Below are positions 32,509 to 43,823 of a stretch of DNA of 64,000 nucleotides, piece by piece. The notes under the pieces were generated by a model. That model saw only the letters and a list, made by a program, of their open reading frames with translations. It did not search any database and had not been told where the DNA came from. The DNA lies in NCBI GenBank assembly GCA_023014335.1, contig JAECYW010000007.1, positions 310,001 through 374,000 on the forward strand. The letters are read 5' to 3'. Within the stretch, counting starts at the first letter, position 1. Every line of letters starts with the position of its first letter. Source of the stretch: Galerina marginata. Lineage: Eukaryota; Basidiomycota; Agaricomycetes; Agaricales; Galerinaceae. A program made the position numbers and the translations under genes.

Positions 32509-33542
32509 CTATTTTACAAGCCCGGCTTTCCTTAACGCCCTCTTTAATTGGCCAACAGTCCTTTGTTCTGGGTTGAGTTTCAGATCGCGTGTCATCAGGT
32601 CGACATTGTCACCATATTTTTTAACAAGAGCCTGTAAATATTGCATTTCACCGGACGATGAATGCCGCGAACCGATGCCAGAAATGGGAATGGACAGCGT
32701 TGTCGAACCTGTGGCTGAAGCCGAGACTTGTTCGAGGTCTGCTAAATCGAATCAGTTGTATGTTCTTTACAGTCTTTTTGGAAAGCCGGCAGCGCGGAAA
32801 CCGCCAAGAAATACGCAGTTGCAGCAAAGTGTATTCATCAATAAAAGGATACCCTGTGCTTCCACAAATAGCATCCGGGAAGAGGAAGAGGAAGAAATAA
32901 ACAGAAGTAAGACAAGCTCACCCTTAACTAATTGCTCGTCTTTTGGGCCGAATTTAGCAGACGAGCCGGATGAAAAATTCGTTGCCCATTTTCGGCGCAC
33001 ATCCTGGTCCATATGGGATACAAGGTCATCGACCTCAAGGTCTTTCTCTAGATCTTGTGTTGTAGGTTCGTTCAATTCGAAATCCAGGACATTCCCAGTA
33101 CCATCCCGAATGATTCTACCGAATCCGCTAAGGAGGCCTGCATGAGGTGGGGCAGAGTTGGACAATTCCTGACCCTGTGAAGGCTGCACAGAAGACCCTC
33201 TTCCTAGTTGTTTCTCGACACCACCATGCGCTGAAGGATCTAGGGTGACAACTAGGCCCAGATTTGCGTAACTGCGGGTTGATGAGTTGAAGTACAAATC
33301 GAATTGATCAGGATGCATAAAACACACTTTTGACGGACAGTCTTCTGCTTGTCCCATGCATCTTGCAAGGCCTTCGGACCACGAATGGCTAAGTCGGCAT
33401 GCCGTCAATGCCCGTTTACTAGGGCAAACGTGGAGTTAGACTTACGGGGAGTTTTCTTAAGATTCCTTTTCGCGTGCTGTGAATGGGAGACGGGTCGATG
33501 GCTCGAGGACCGAGCTTTACGTCTTTGACGAGGGTTTGCCAT
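32509..33542 (-). CDS. NOP16: Nucleolar protein 16 (60S ribosome biogenesis)
   Basis: Assembly factor of the 66S pre-ribosome. Four exons: 33542-33446, 33388-33328, 33271-32922, 32741-32509; 246 residues. It starts MANPRQRRKARSSSHRPVSH (basic nucleolar signal), followed by the family blocks AKRNLKKTP, GPKALQDAWDKQKTVRQNYA, LGLVVTLDPSAHGGVEK and FGRIIRDGTGNVLDFEL, and ends YLQALVKKYGDNVDLMTRDL then LNPEQRTVGQLKRALRKAG. The last intron is about 180 nt, longer than its neighbours, so a small skipped exon there cannot be excluded, although the protein reads well without one. Confidence 0.9.
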
Positions 33543-34361
33543 GTAGATTTATCGAACGAAATTTTGTATCCCTCCAACCAAGGGCGGTATCATAAGCAGA
33601 TGATGATATCAAACCAAAAGCGCAGCAAGGCAACTCCTTAAACGCAGATCTATTCGGACCGTTCAAGTTGAAATAAAGTCGTCGTGTATGTCGATAGTCG
33701 ACGGGTGTCAACACAGCTGAAAAGGGCAGAAAAAAGTATCCGGCACTTTCCGGACGGTAGATTCCGGCCAGCTCTTCGTTCCAGCTCTTCCAACTTGACA
33801 AGTGACTAGTGACTCTTCGCGCTCGAAACTACAATGGCTCACCTTATCATACATAGACAATCACCACTTGGCGCAACCGTCAATGTAGGCCATCTGTCCC
33901 TGCATCTCTTTAACCTGAACTTATTATCGCGGTCCAGGCCACGAAACGATGGGCCTCTAGCCTCGGATTCTGGGGAGTTGGCGCTGGTGCTGCTGCTTTG
34001 CTGGTAAGGCGTCACTCTTTTCATGCTATTCCTTGTGGCTGATTGCGTATCAAGTTCCTTTCTGTGACGCCGTTGGTGAGGCGTGAAGTCCTTGAAAAGG
34101 TTCCGGTGGTGCGTACCGCTTTCGTGCCAGAAAATATTCGGATTAATCAGTAATATTTTTCGTCTTCCTAGCTGGGTCCATATTATCAGGACAAAACACC
34201 AGCCTCCGATAAACCCTTCTAAATCATCTAATTATTGTATAGCCCTGCACCGCCAATCGTGGACGGACAATAAATGACCAAACTACGATACGCTATGAAT
34301 ATACCTCGGATATCAGGCATCGTGAATAGCAATGTGTAGATGAGCTCGTTCCAGAAATGCA
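33543..34361 (-). other. Region with possible unrecognised minus-strand coding exons
   Basis: Between NOP16 and the HAD gene. On the minus strand a frame is open from about 34211 to 33839 (about 125 codons) without an ATG at its head. It reads a hydrophobic GGWCFVLIIWTQLGRRK, then NPNIFWHESGTHHRNLFKDF, TPHQRRHRKELD and a Ser-rich stretch. A GTGAGC donor near 33839 could join it to a second open frame (33801-33517, SWKSWNEELAGIYRPESAGY onward) that runs into the start of NOP16. This may be a small membrane-protein gene with an undefined first exon, or chance. I assign no function. Confidence 0.25.
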
Positions 34362-35603
34362 TCACAGTTTAGATTCTAGTATTGGGGTTCTGAGGTCCAG
34401 TCCAACTTTTTTTTCGAGCTCCTTCACTGCCTCCAACGTTCTACCAATCAGGACCTCTGCAGAAAATATGATATCAGGTATCGGGTAATGAAGGTTAGAA
34501 CTCACTAATGGTATCCATGCCTAATGCATTGGCTGCTTTCAGATTTCTAATAAAATGTTAGTGCTCTGGTTCCAAATGTAGTGACGTCCCAACCTACATT
34601 CCAATATCATCTAGAAACACTGCTTCCCATGGCTTTATGCTGTTGCGTTCGCAAGCTAGCAAGTAGAAACCTGCTTCCGGTTTTCTGTCGCGTTCTTGTC
34701 AGGGAGGGTCCTCAGGTTTGCAAAATAAAGACCGACCGCATTCCAAGGCTGCTACTGTCGCAAAAATCGTCGAAGAGGTCTGTAAGATGACACGGTAAGG
34801 CACCCTCCCCCCAGCCGAGGAACTCGAGTTCCTCCTGTGGGACATGGACTCGTGCAAAATTATTCGTCAGTGCGATAATCTTGTGTTGTCCTGCAGCTGA
34901 TAACTTGTTTAAGGCACACGCCAAGTTCAATAGTGTGGTATCCCACCTCTTAATCGCAAAATGGCTAAACGAATGTGGGGATCGTACTGTTGTGCTTCCC
35001 GCATCATTGCACCGAATAACTGCAAGCATTGTCATTATTACGGGGAACAAAATTAAGGACAAACCAAGTGGCTTTACCTCGCGACCATCGATATTGAGAG
35101 TTTGGGGTAATGATGGGCAAGCTGTGGATCGTTAATTGACGGTCTACGTTGTCGAGCATAGTTAATGGCTCACGGATGCCCTTGCGATCGCAGTACGCCT
35201 TGTACCTACCCTAATATTAGCCCAAAAACGCAGCCAGGAGCTTAAATTACTAACCATATATTCCCATTCACTGTATCCGATAAATCATTTCCAAAAGCGT
35301 CATAAAAGGGGAGCAGTTCTATTTCCCCGCGTTCGAATTTCTGCCATGCCCCATTTGATCCTCGTCCAGTTCTATCATCGAGTTACTTTTTCATATTCGC
35401 CCGTTCACTTGCTTCTGCACACACATTGAACAGTTTATATAATTCACAGGCAGGCCTAACCTGCGCTCAAATGCTGCAATGGCAATGAACGGACTTCGCA
35501 TCACAACACCGCCTATCTGAGTAAGTATTAGTATGTTTAGTGTTTAGTATCTCGCGTCATGACCGTCCTAATGACCTACGTCAAATATAACGGCCTTGTG
35601 CAT
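34362..35603 (-). CDS. HAD-superfamily hydrolase (soluble epoxide hydrolase N-domain / ACAD10-like) with PTS1
   Basis: Ten exons: 35603-35580, 35516-35425, 35371-35255, 35205-35174, 35121-35078, 35019-34947, 34896-34737, 34684-34598, 34546-34506, 34456-34362; 254 residues. HAD motifs: I MHKAVIFDIGGVV (Asp8), II ALTNN, the lysine-containing GMRKPEAGFYLLA segment (III), and IV FLDDIGINLKAANALGMDTI. The second Asp of the usual DxD is Gly, so phosphatase activity is doubtful. The cap region contains NYINCSITGRGSNGAWQKFE. The last three residues are SKL, a canonical peroxisomal targeting signal. Substrate unknown. Every intron was placed by consensus and phase; exons 4 and 5 (32 and 44 nt) are short. 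Confidence 0.85.
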
Positions 35604-36504
35604 TGATAAAACGTGTTCGTGTTCGCTGGTTTGAAGTTGGATGCTCAGTACTGGTGTTGGAACACGATTGGAAATGCCCTGCTTGTGTATCGTTAAACCG
35701 AGTGAAAGATCGAAGAGATTCGCGCTCTCACCGAAATAATTTGCTTCTCTTTTCAAGCTTTAAGATAATTCAAAGGCCGGTAGATGCTCAGGTGAGAGGC
35801 ACTCAGGCAGAAACGCCTTGAAGTTGAAGTTGAAATGACGGTCTGCCAAAGACCGGCTTATAACGACAACTTGAACCGGCAAGCCACGTGAAAATGATGA
35901 TGTTAACCAAATTTAGGTTAAGTGAAAAGCGCCCGGCGGCCCAAGTCATATCTGAGCGCTTGCTCAAATCGACACTGTTATGTGACATAGGCAAGAGCCT
36001 CAAGGCTACCTATCAGTTCAACTTGAAAAACATGCTCCAACTTTCTTCTAACACAACAATCGGATGCAATACCAGACATTAAGTACTATGCAAATGCTAT
36101 AAATTTGCATACCAATCACACCCGGTGGTTCCATCAAAGTGAGGGGAGAAGGCACCGGTATGCTATTCAATAGCTAATAAGATACTGTGACTCATAGCCC
36201 ATAAGTGTAATAGAACTAGTAGGCCAAGCCAGACAGTGCAACTCTTGTAACATTTCGAAGATATAATTAGTAGACATGTGAAGGTAATATACTAAAGAGA
36301 AAGCCTTTTTGCACAGCAACTTCGTGGGCTGTAATACATTTTCAGCGATACTTGCTGGGGCAATGCTAGGGTTCTGTGCAAGGTTCTGTGTCCATAGGTA
36401 CACAGCCACCGAGGAATGAAACTGATTCCAAATATCTATAAATACCTTTCTTGCTCTCTGATCTTATCGTCCATCCTACCCCACCAAGTTTAAGTCGGCC
36501 GCAT
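35604..36504. other. Intergenic region, divergent promoters of HAD and PEF genes
   Basis: About 900 bp, AT-rich, separating two divergent genes. Short direct AGTTGAA repeats occur near 35822-35833. No gene, tRNA or mobile element recognised. Confidence 0.5.
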
Positions 36505-37565
36505 ATGTACAACGCAGGCTACAATTCGTCGAGGCAACAATCCCAGTATCGGCCCCCACCCTCTCGCACTCCTGAACCTCGTTATGGGAGCACACGACAA
36601 TCTGCAGGAAGTCATGCGTTCCAGCAACCCCAAGGTCCACCGCCCGGTGCAGACCCTCAGCTATGGCAATGGTTTACTAGCGTTGACGCCGATCGTTCTG
36701 GATCCATCACCGTCACTGAATTGCAAAGTGCATTGGTTAACGGTACGTTTACAAACCATGGTTTTTCAAACCACTGGAGTGTCGTTTATACCACCCACAG
36801 GGAACTGGACAAGTTTGCATTTTGCCAAGAGTGATCCATATAAAAACTAAACTTTTCGTAAGGGTTTGACTTGGACACCGTCAAAATGTTGATGGGAATA
36901 TTCGTATGCTTGCTTTTTTCCTTTTCCCCTGCACTTGAGTGTTCTCAATCGTCTATGCGTAGGATACGGACAGAAGTGGGACGATCACTTTCACAGGCAG
37001 GCCACAGGCTCGTTTCTCATTATCTGCTCCATCATAACTTTTTGTAGAATTCGCGGGATTGTGGAAATATATCTCTGATTGGCAAAATGTCTTTCGTCAC
37101 TTTGACCACGACAGGTCAGGAACTATTGAAGGGCGAGAGCTTGCAGAGGCTCTGAAGAGCTTCGGATACAACCTGTCGCCTCAGCTTCTTACCCTTGTGG
37201 AACACAAATACTGTGCGTTTAAAGCAGCAGATGTTATACAGACGGTCATTACCACCTATTTGGAATTATAGCTTCAGAACCTGTTGCCGGGTATGGACCT
37301 CCCCCTGGGATCACATTCGATCGATTTGTGCGGGCTTGCGTCTCAGTGAAGACTTTAACAGAAGCATTTCAGAGGTACGTTTGGCCTGTTGTCTGTGACC
37401 AAGATTCCTCGTTAACATCGAAGATTCTGAAAGGGTCGACACTGACAGGGATGGGTGGATACAGATCAGCTACGACCAATTCATGGATGTAAGCCTCCGA
37501 TTTAAGTCTTGACCGTCCGTGGCTAAAGACTGGTCGACAACTAGATCATTCTCAGCGCTCCATGA
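36505..37565 (+). CDS. Penta-EF-hand calcium-binding protein (ALG-2 / peflin group)
   Basis: Cytosolic calcium sensor; fungal relatives are the Pef1 type. Eight exons: 36505-36742, 36801-36812, 36863-36903, 36963-36996, 37048-37212, 37272-37374, 37434-37488, 37545-37565; 222 residues. A Pro/Gln/Ser-rich N-terminus precedes EF loops DADRSGSITVTE, DTDRSGTITFTE, DHDRSGTIEGRE and DTDRDGWIQISY, with FAGLWKYISDWQNVFRHFD between EF2 and EF3. Exon 2 has 12 nt. Intron 4 has a GC donor (36997): only ACAG joined to AATTCGCG gives the conserved TFTEFAGLWKYI. The final exon encodes IILSAP. Confidence 0.87.
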
Positions 37566-38277
37566 AGTCCGAATATTTGATTGTTCAGTGGGGTAAGGAA
37601 TATGGACTGTAATTATTGTGATGGTCACCTTTCAGTTTATGTAACTTTATGCAATGAACTCTATAAAATTCAGATGTCTTGTCGGTATCTGCATAGCAGC
37701 ATCCGTCAAATAATCGTAATCGAACCTGTACAACTATTGCCCTTCTTTGATTAAGTGACCAGAAGGAAATCTGACATCGCGGTTGTCGAAAGAGAGGTGA
37801 TGTAGTATTGCTTATTTACCGACCATATAGTCTCCCCAACCTAAGATATTTTGTATTTGGCATTCCATGGTCAGGCAACAAGTCTGAGTGCCTTCCTGTG
37901 TTTTGAAAATGCCACCAGCGCGAGTCGATAAGCGTGGTATCGGGCGCCGGGCATAACAGTCACTTGCATGACTCTAGTGTAAGTAAGGTTAGTTTCATTA
38001 TCCATAGCAGAAGTGGCGAAGCGTCTACTGAGAGAAGCGCCTTCGTAGATATCATTTGAACAGCACGCATATATCTAGCTGAGGACGTTTCAAGGACGTT
38101 TGACATACTGTACCTGCCTTTTATGATCGCTGACCGGGGTTCCTCAAGAACTTGCCGAGGTCATGATTTCACGTGGGTCGGTGTTCTGCAAATAAGTCTC
38201 CGACTGCCACCTCTTTCTAACTTTAAGTTCATCCCATTTCCTCCATCGACGTCCCCTTCGTATAACCTCTTCTCAGA
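37566..38277. other. Intergenic region, PEF 3' flank and acyl-CoA synthetase promoter
   Basis: About 710 bp. Poly-pyrimidine sequence (TTCCTCCATCGACGTCCCC) precedes the synthetase start. No gene seen. Confidence 0.55.
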
Positions 38278-41156
38278 ATGCCTATCGTTGACGAAAAGAT
38301 CATTCCATGGCCCGCCACCTTACCTTACGATAAGCAGTCTGTGCCAGTCCCTGGCACCAAGCGTGCTGGCCAAACAGGTATATAAAGCATATCAATGGAA
38401 ATCTTGTTTTCATGTTTATCGAATTGTCTTTAGCACACTATCAGAATGGTGCATTATAACACTTTTCTCTTTCCTACCCTGTCCGGTCTCACCTTGACAT
38501 AGGAATCTGGGGTCTGATTGATGAGAACACTCCTAACACGCTTACAACTCTTGACCAGATCTGGGCTGATGGGATGAAAGCGGGGAAAAATCGCCATTTC
38601 TTGGGTCGCCGCCAAATCGTTTCTACCAAGCCATTAAAATTTTCACCGTCCTATACCTGGCTCACCTACGGTGAAGTTGATACCAGAAGGCGTTATATTG
38701 GTAGTGCGCTTCACTCACTTTTCCAAAGCGGAAAACTTGGTGGTGGTGAATTTGATACAGTTGGCATCTGGGCGCCGAACTCCCCAGGTATAAATATGTC
38801 TCTATCACACCTTTACCATTCTCACAACCGCCTGCATAGAATGGCAAATTGTAGATATTGCACTCCAAAGCTACCAGAAGGTTTCAGTCAGTCTGTATGA
38901 CACCCTCGGAAAGGATTCTGTTGGTGAGTGATGTTGTCTAGAGAAGGCGGCCATTTAATAATATATCTTCAGAATACATGTACGGTGATGGTTTTATATT
39001 CATCCGATGTTGGCTAAACTACCCTGCCAGCATTGACCATGCTCACCTTTCCATCATCTTCGCAACTTCGGATCATATCCCCACGTTGTTGAAAGTAGCC
39101 CACAAAGTTCCAATGCTCAAGGCCATTGTTTGCATGGATACTTTGTCCGCTGACGCTGCCAAACTGTTAAGAGAATGGACTCAATCGTTGGGTCTGGTTT
39201 TCAGAGAATTCTCCGAACGTAGGTTTCCTATGAAGAGTCTCCGGGTACCTCTATTCTGACTTTACCATAGTTGAAGAATTCGGCAACGCCAACTTGGTGG
39301 AACCTATCGCAGCCTACCCGGACCTCGTGGCCTCAATTTGCTATACATCTGTGCGTGATTACGTTAGGTTTTATCTATTTACTTTACCCATATTCCACAG
39401 GGAACGACTAACAACCCTAAAGGTAGCGAACTTCTTGATTCATTCTCATTGTGGTTTGACTTCACCTTTCTCTCCAGGCGTTATTTTGAAACATAAAGCC
39501 CTGGCGCTTGCAACACATAGTAACATGTACGGCCTTTCGCTGCCGGAGGATGCATGCCTGTTATCCTACCTTCCCCTAGCTCACATCTACGAGGTATGCT
39601 CATTTATTTCACCAAAAACAGCGTTGTCTCAGTGATTATTTAGCGAGTTTGTGAACTCTGCACAATTGCCGTTGGCGGTCGGATAGGCTACTACACTGGA
39701 GATCCTTTGCGGCTCTTGGAAGACGCTCAGATATTAAAACCTAACTTTTTCCCATCCGTCCCCCGAGTCTTGAATCGGGTCTATCAAGCTGCTATGGTTG
39801 GGGGTAATGTCCCTGGCCTCAAAGGGGTTTTGTTCAACAAGGCGCTGCAAACAAAAATTACCAGACTTCACCAGACCGGAGAGGTCACCCATGCTTTCTG
39901 GGACAGACTCGTCTTCCGCAAGGTTGTTGATTTTCTCACTTTCGTACTTCTTTATTATGACTAAAAATATAGCACATCAGATCCAAGCCGTTCTTGGAGG
40001 CAATGTGCAGCTCGTCACTAGCGGATCTGCTCCCATAAGCCCTGACGTTATGGATTTTCTAAAGGTTGCTTTCGCATGTGAGGTTGCTGAAGGTGCGTCG
40101 TATTTGATTGTGTTGTAAAAACTGCAGCTTATTGTCATACCTCGCAGGGTAAGATCATCTAATAGACTGGCTTTAAAGCGCTATTTATAAACAATATGGC
40201 TTTTCTCGACAGATATGGCATGACGGAGAACTGCGGGACAACTTGCAAGTCTTGGCCTAACGACCCTACGTCTAGCGGCACTGTCGGTCCTCCACAACCG
40301 GTGAACGAGGTCAAGCTCGTTGATGTTCCCGGGATGGGTTATATGTCGGGGGACAAGCCCAACCCTCGCGGAGAACTCTGTGTACGTGGTACAAACTGTT
40401 TTACGACGTATTATAAAGGTAAGAATTATCTATGATTCCTGACACCCTTTTTAATCGTGTGACAGACGAAAAAAACACCAAAGAAACCGTCGACGATGAA
40501 GGTTGGATTCACACCGGAGATGTGGCAGAGATCGACTCATACGGCCGCATTAAGATCATTGACCGTGTCAAGGTGTGTGCCATTTACCATGCCGTCGGCA
40601 ATTGTACTAGTCTGATTATCTATTGTTATAAAATGTCAGAATATCATGAAGCTCGCCCAGGGTGAGTACGTCGCGTTAGAGAAAATTGAGAATGTGTATA
40701 GCAGCACGCCGCTTGCGGCACAGCTCTACGTCCACGGTGATGGCCTGCAATCCTATCTCATCGCTGTCCTCGTCCCGGACCCGGTGCAACTTGCTGGTGT
40801 TGCATCGAGCGTGATAGGCAAGAAGATCTCTCCTGAGGATTTTGCAGCACTTGATGCTGCGTGTAATGATGAGCGCGTCAATGCGCACATCTTGGCCATC
40901 TTGACAAAGGTCGCTAAACAAAATGGCCTGAAAGGGTATGTCCTCACATTTATCTGTTCCCTAGTTTGCGGGCTAAGACCGATTTCCACGCAGCTTCGAG
41001 ACAATCAAACGTGTTCACCTCACTCTTACTCCGTTCAGTGTGGATAATAACACAATGACTCCGACGATGAAGATTCGCCGCAAAGACGCGTACAACTTGT
41101 ACAAGAAGGAACTGGATGGGCTGTATGAACTGGGCGAGCCTTCTTACAAGTTGTAG
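38278..41156 (+). CDS. Long-chain fatty-acid-CoA ligase (acyl-CoA synthetase)
   Basis: Activates fatty acids to acyl-CoA through an acyl-adenylate. Fifteen exons: 38278-38377, 38503-38787, 38840-38923, 38973-38979, 39031-39218, 39271-39350, 39401-39422, 39478-39593, 39644-39922, 39981-40092, 40148, 40213-40418, 40466-40572, 40640-40935, 40994-41156; 681 residues. AMP-binding signature [11 protein letters not shown] near 246-256, [39 protein letters not shown] near 425-436, [31 protein letters not shown] and the catalytic lysine region [20 protein letters not shown] near the end. It belongs to the Faa2/LACS group by length. Two exons are extreme: 7 nt (38973) and 1 nt (40148). The C-terminus is SYKL; YKL is not a standard peroxisomal signal, so the location is open. 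Confidence 0.92.
40148..40148 (+). other. Putative one-nucleotide exon (G) of the acyl-CoA synthetase
   Basis: Sits between CTCGCAG (acceptor) and GTAAGA (donor). It separates a 55-nt intron (40093-40147) from a 64-nt intron (40149-40212). Including it turns GAA-G / A-TAT-GGC into GAA GGA TAT GGC, restoring the invariant EGYGMTE motif in frame. Confidence 0.7.
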
Positions 41157-42962
41157 GTCGGTCAACAGCATGGCCGGGCAGGAAAGGCGATGGTGGCGAT
41201 GGTGGAGACCCCTCATCTATCGTTTATTGAGCCGATGTACACATACCCCATTCTCACCTCCGTCATAGATGAATACGCGTTTTATTGGGATGAAGTTCGA
41301 GCTGGTGACGGAGCTTTCGAGATCTGTTTTATGGTATTCTTCTTGCGTATCTGGTCCCCTTCTTCCTCTCAACCTTCTTGCTTAGCATCTCAGTTTTATT
41401 CTATAGTTCAAGTTGATTAAATAAGTGTCGTCCTGGTCCTTTCTTACCTACATCTTTTATTTCAAACTGGTAACTGCGCATTGCCGCCCATGGCGTGTTA
41501 GAATTCCACAGTTACTTTACTTGTGCAGATAGAGTTCATAGTCATATGTTTCTACCCCAAACTACGACAGAGTCGGAAAATTCTTAATCCCTTAAATGTC
41601 GGCAAGTGTGATAAAGTGGTGATGATCAGGCGGGAATGCGCAAATGTACACCGAGAGAAGGGTCCGTTCGACTCAGAATACTCTGTGAACTGTACGTGAA
41701 AATGCCAATAAAAACCTGACGAGGACTCTCGAATCAAGTGAGCCATTTAGACAAATTAAAATGAAGACGAGGGTGCGCCCAGTGGTGGGTAAGAAGAACA
41801 ATCACTGGATGTCCGGCTTTACATGCTTTTTATAACTGAACACACGAAATATTCGGACTCGGACCCGGTTGGGACTTCTTATGTTGTTCTATTGGCTGTT
41901 TGGTTTCTTCCTTAACGTCTTCCGGCAGTCTTCATTCACCTGCAGCTGCTTAACCTTTGACTGATTTGCGAACTTTTGGCGTTTGCCACCAACTGACTGA
42001 TCATGACTGTCAAATTTTAATGGCATGTACTAGTCCAAGAAAAAGCCGAACGATGATTGGACAGAACGTGTACGAAATTTTGTTGGTTGGCTTGCAAGAA
42101 CCTTCCAAGCTTCCACTTTGATAGACAGAACAAATTCTGGCCAATTAACCAATGAGAAGGCAGAGCATGTCTGAGATAGGTATGTCTTCCCCCCGTGTAC
42201 GGCAGCATCGATAGGAGCGGAAATGAAACACAGGTGCATCCAGCATTGGTTCGCCAGCCAGAGTGCGCGCCCTTCGATTTTTAGAATTGTGGTGATAGCG
42301 GCTGACCGTCACGCAACTCTAGCTTACAGGACAATGATTGAACTGGACCTCGTCGGCGGCGGTCGCTGAGTCGCTGATCTTCAGATGTTACTTCAGGCCC
42401 TCGAGGTCCATTTCGGGATTTGTGGATGAATAGGTAGAGTTGAATACATTCAAGAATAGAGTTTTACCCTAAACATATTGTTCCCGTAACTTGGGTAAGG
42501 ACAGCTGGTAAGGACCGTAAGATTTCCAGATTTCCAGAAATGAGAATCCTACGGGTGCAGTTTACCCAGATGGAAGGCCTTCTCGGCCCTCGGGTGTCGG
42601 CCAATCATCTGGCTCCTGGAACACCTGGGTCAATGATGACAGTGTAAATTTAATAGGAACCTGACCCTTGTAATGTTATCCATGTAGAGCCTAGTTTGGT
42701 ACGGGCAAACTACGACGGGCCGAGGTGCGTAATTTAAGTCGTGCGCGTGAGTCCTTGCTGGATGAGAGTGAGTGAAATACACCTTCGAACTGGGGGACCA
42801 AGTCCCGAGGCTCGGGATCAGCACAACTCATGCAGTCCAGTTTCCCGTCGGCTCAGCGGGGCAAATCAGAAAGGATAATTAATAGGCAAGCGCGACGATG
42901 AGCAAGACGAGTTGCGAACAGATGTCCATTTTTAGAAGGACCGCTCTTTTCACCCGCCCACC
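41157..42962. other. Long intergenic region without recognisable genes
   Basis: 1.8 kb between two plus-strand genes, the largest gene-free stretch here. It carries only short open frames (under 80 codons) on both strands. Near 42520-42540 a GATTTCCAGATTTCCAGAAAT tandem repeat occurs, and 42780-42830 has a CCGAGGCTCGGG palindrome. No tRNA-like TTCGA arm with a matching acceptor stem was found. Confidence 0.5.
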
Positions 42963-43574
42963 ATGTCGAACGAAACGCCGATCGTTGTAGCTCCTCGTCC
43001 AGTGCGTCTCTCCTCCGCCTTCTTCACCTGCAGGCAGGACTCGGACGATCTCCGACTCGCCTTCAACGTCCCCGAGTCTCTCAGTCGCGCTTCTTCTCGG
43101 TATGTCGCTGTTTCCCACACCAACCAGCGCACTCAATCGCTCCTGTAGATCCGCCCTGCCGTCAGAGGCTCTGGAGGAGTTTCTTTCCATCCTCACGCCC
43201 TCCTTTCTTCACAAACCACGCTCTCTCACCTTTTTGCCAGACCGAAATATCAGCCTCCGTCCGGTCCAGCACCGCATCGATCACGACTCTCGCGACGACC
43301 TCCAACAGCCAGAGTCTCCAAAGGCTGACTCTAAACCCGCCCAGGTCGACTCCGATGCTCGCTGGTTCTCCTCCGTCTTCCTCTGTATGTTCTCTCCCGC
43401 CTACACATGTTCCCTCTCCTTATTCCTAATTTAGCATCCCCTGTATCTCGCACGCACACCCGCAATCCTTTCCAGAGACACCACGAACCTCGTTCTCCTC
43501 CCGTCTCTCCTCTGACTCCTGCTGCCGTGCCACTCCCGAGCCCTACCCCGGATGAACTGATCGAAAATATTTAA
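42963..43574 (+). CDS. Small Ser/Pro-rich protein of unknown function, 170 aa
   Basis: Three exons, 42963-43099, 43149-43384 and 43435-43574, join in phase to 170 residues. The only structured-looking part is residues 40-90 (SALPSEALEEFLSILTPSFL and KPRSLTFLPDRNISLRPV). The C-terminal 40 residues are Pro/Ser/Arg-rich, with SPPVSPLTPAAVPLPSPTP, and end DELIENI. No signal peptide, TM helix or cysteine motif. The codon use matches neighbouring genes, the splice sites are good, and the upstream region is C/T-rich, so I judge it to be a real gene; its function is unknown. Confidence 0.65.
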
Positions 43575-43823
43575 TATAAACCCAGGACAGCTCGCCGTCA
43601 TTCCATACTATCTATATCCCAACCTATTTTATACTCAATCTTCCCGCTCTCTTTAACTTCCAAGTCCTAATACCTATCATACCCTCCTCCCCTTCTCCTT
43701 TGTAGTGGAGCTCTGGTCCACCCTGTTGTCGGTATCTAATACAAATATCCAGATTCAAACATTCCTTGTAAAGATGTACCTATGTCGCATGTAGTACCTC
43801 GTTCTCAGTATATACCATAACCT

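Noticed and set aside
33834..34010. A plus-strand frame starting MAHLIIHRQSPLG as a possible gene
   Set aside because: It ends after about 57 codons with no good continuation exon and is antisense to the possible minus-strand exon; neither is secure.
38900..41156. Peroxisomal targeting of the acyl-CoA synthetase by its C-terminal YKL
   Set aside because: YKL is outside the accepted PTS1 consensus, so I do not claim it.
42640..42840. Possible tRNA or 5S RNA gene around a TTCGAAC motif
   Set aside because: No matching acceptor, D or anticodon stem could be drawn, and no A/B box pair fits.
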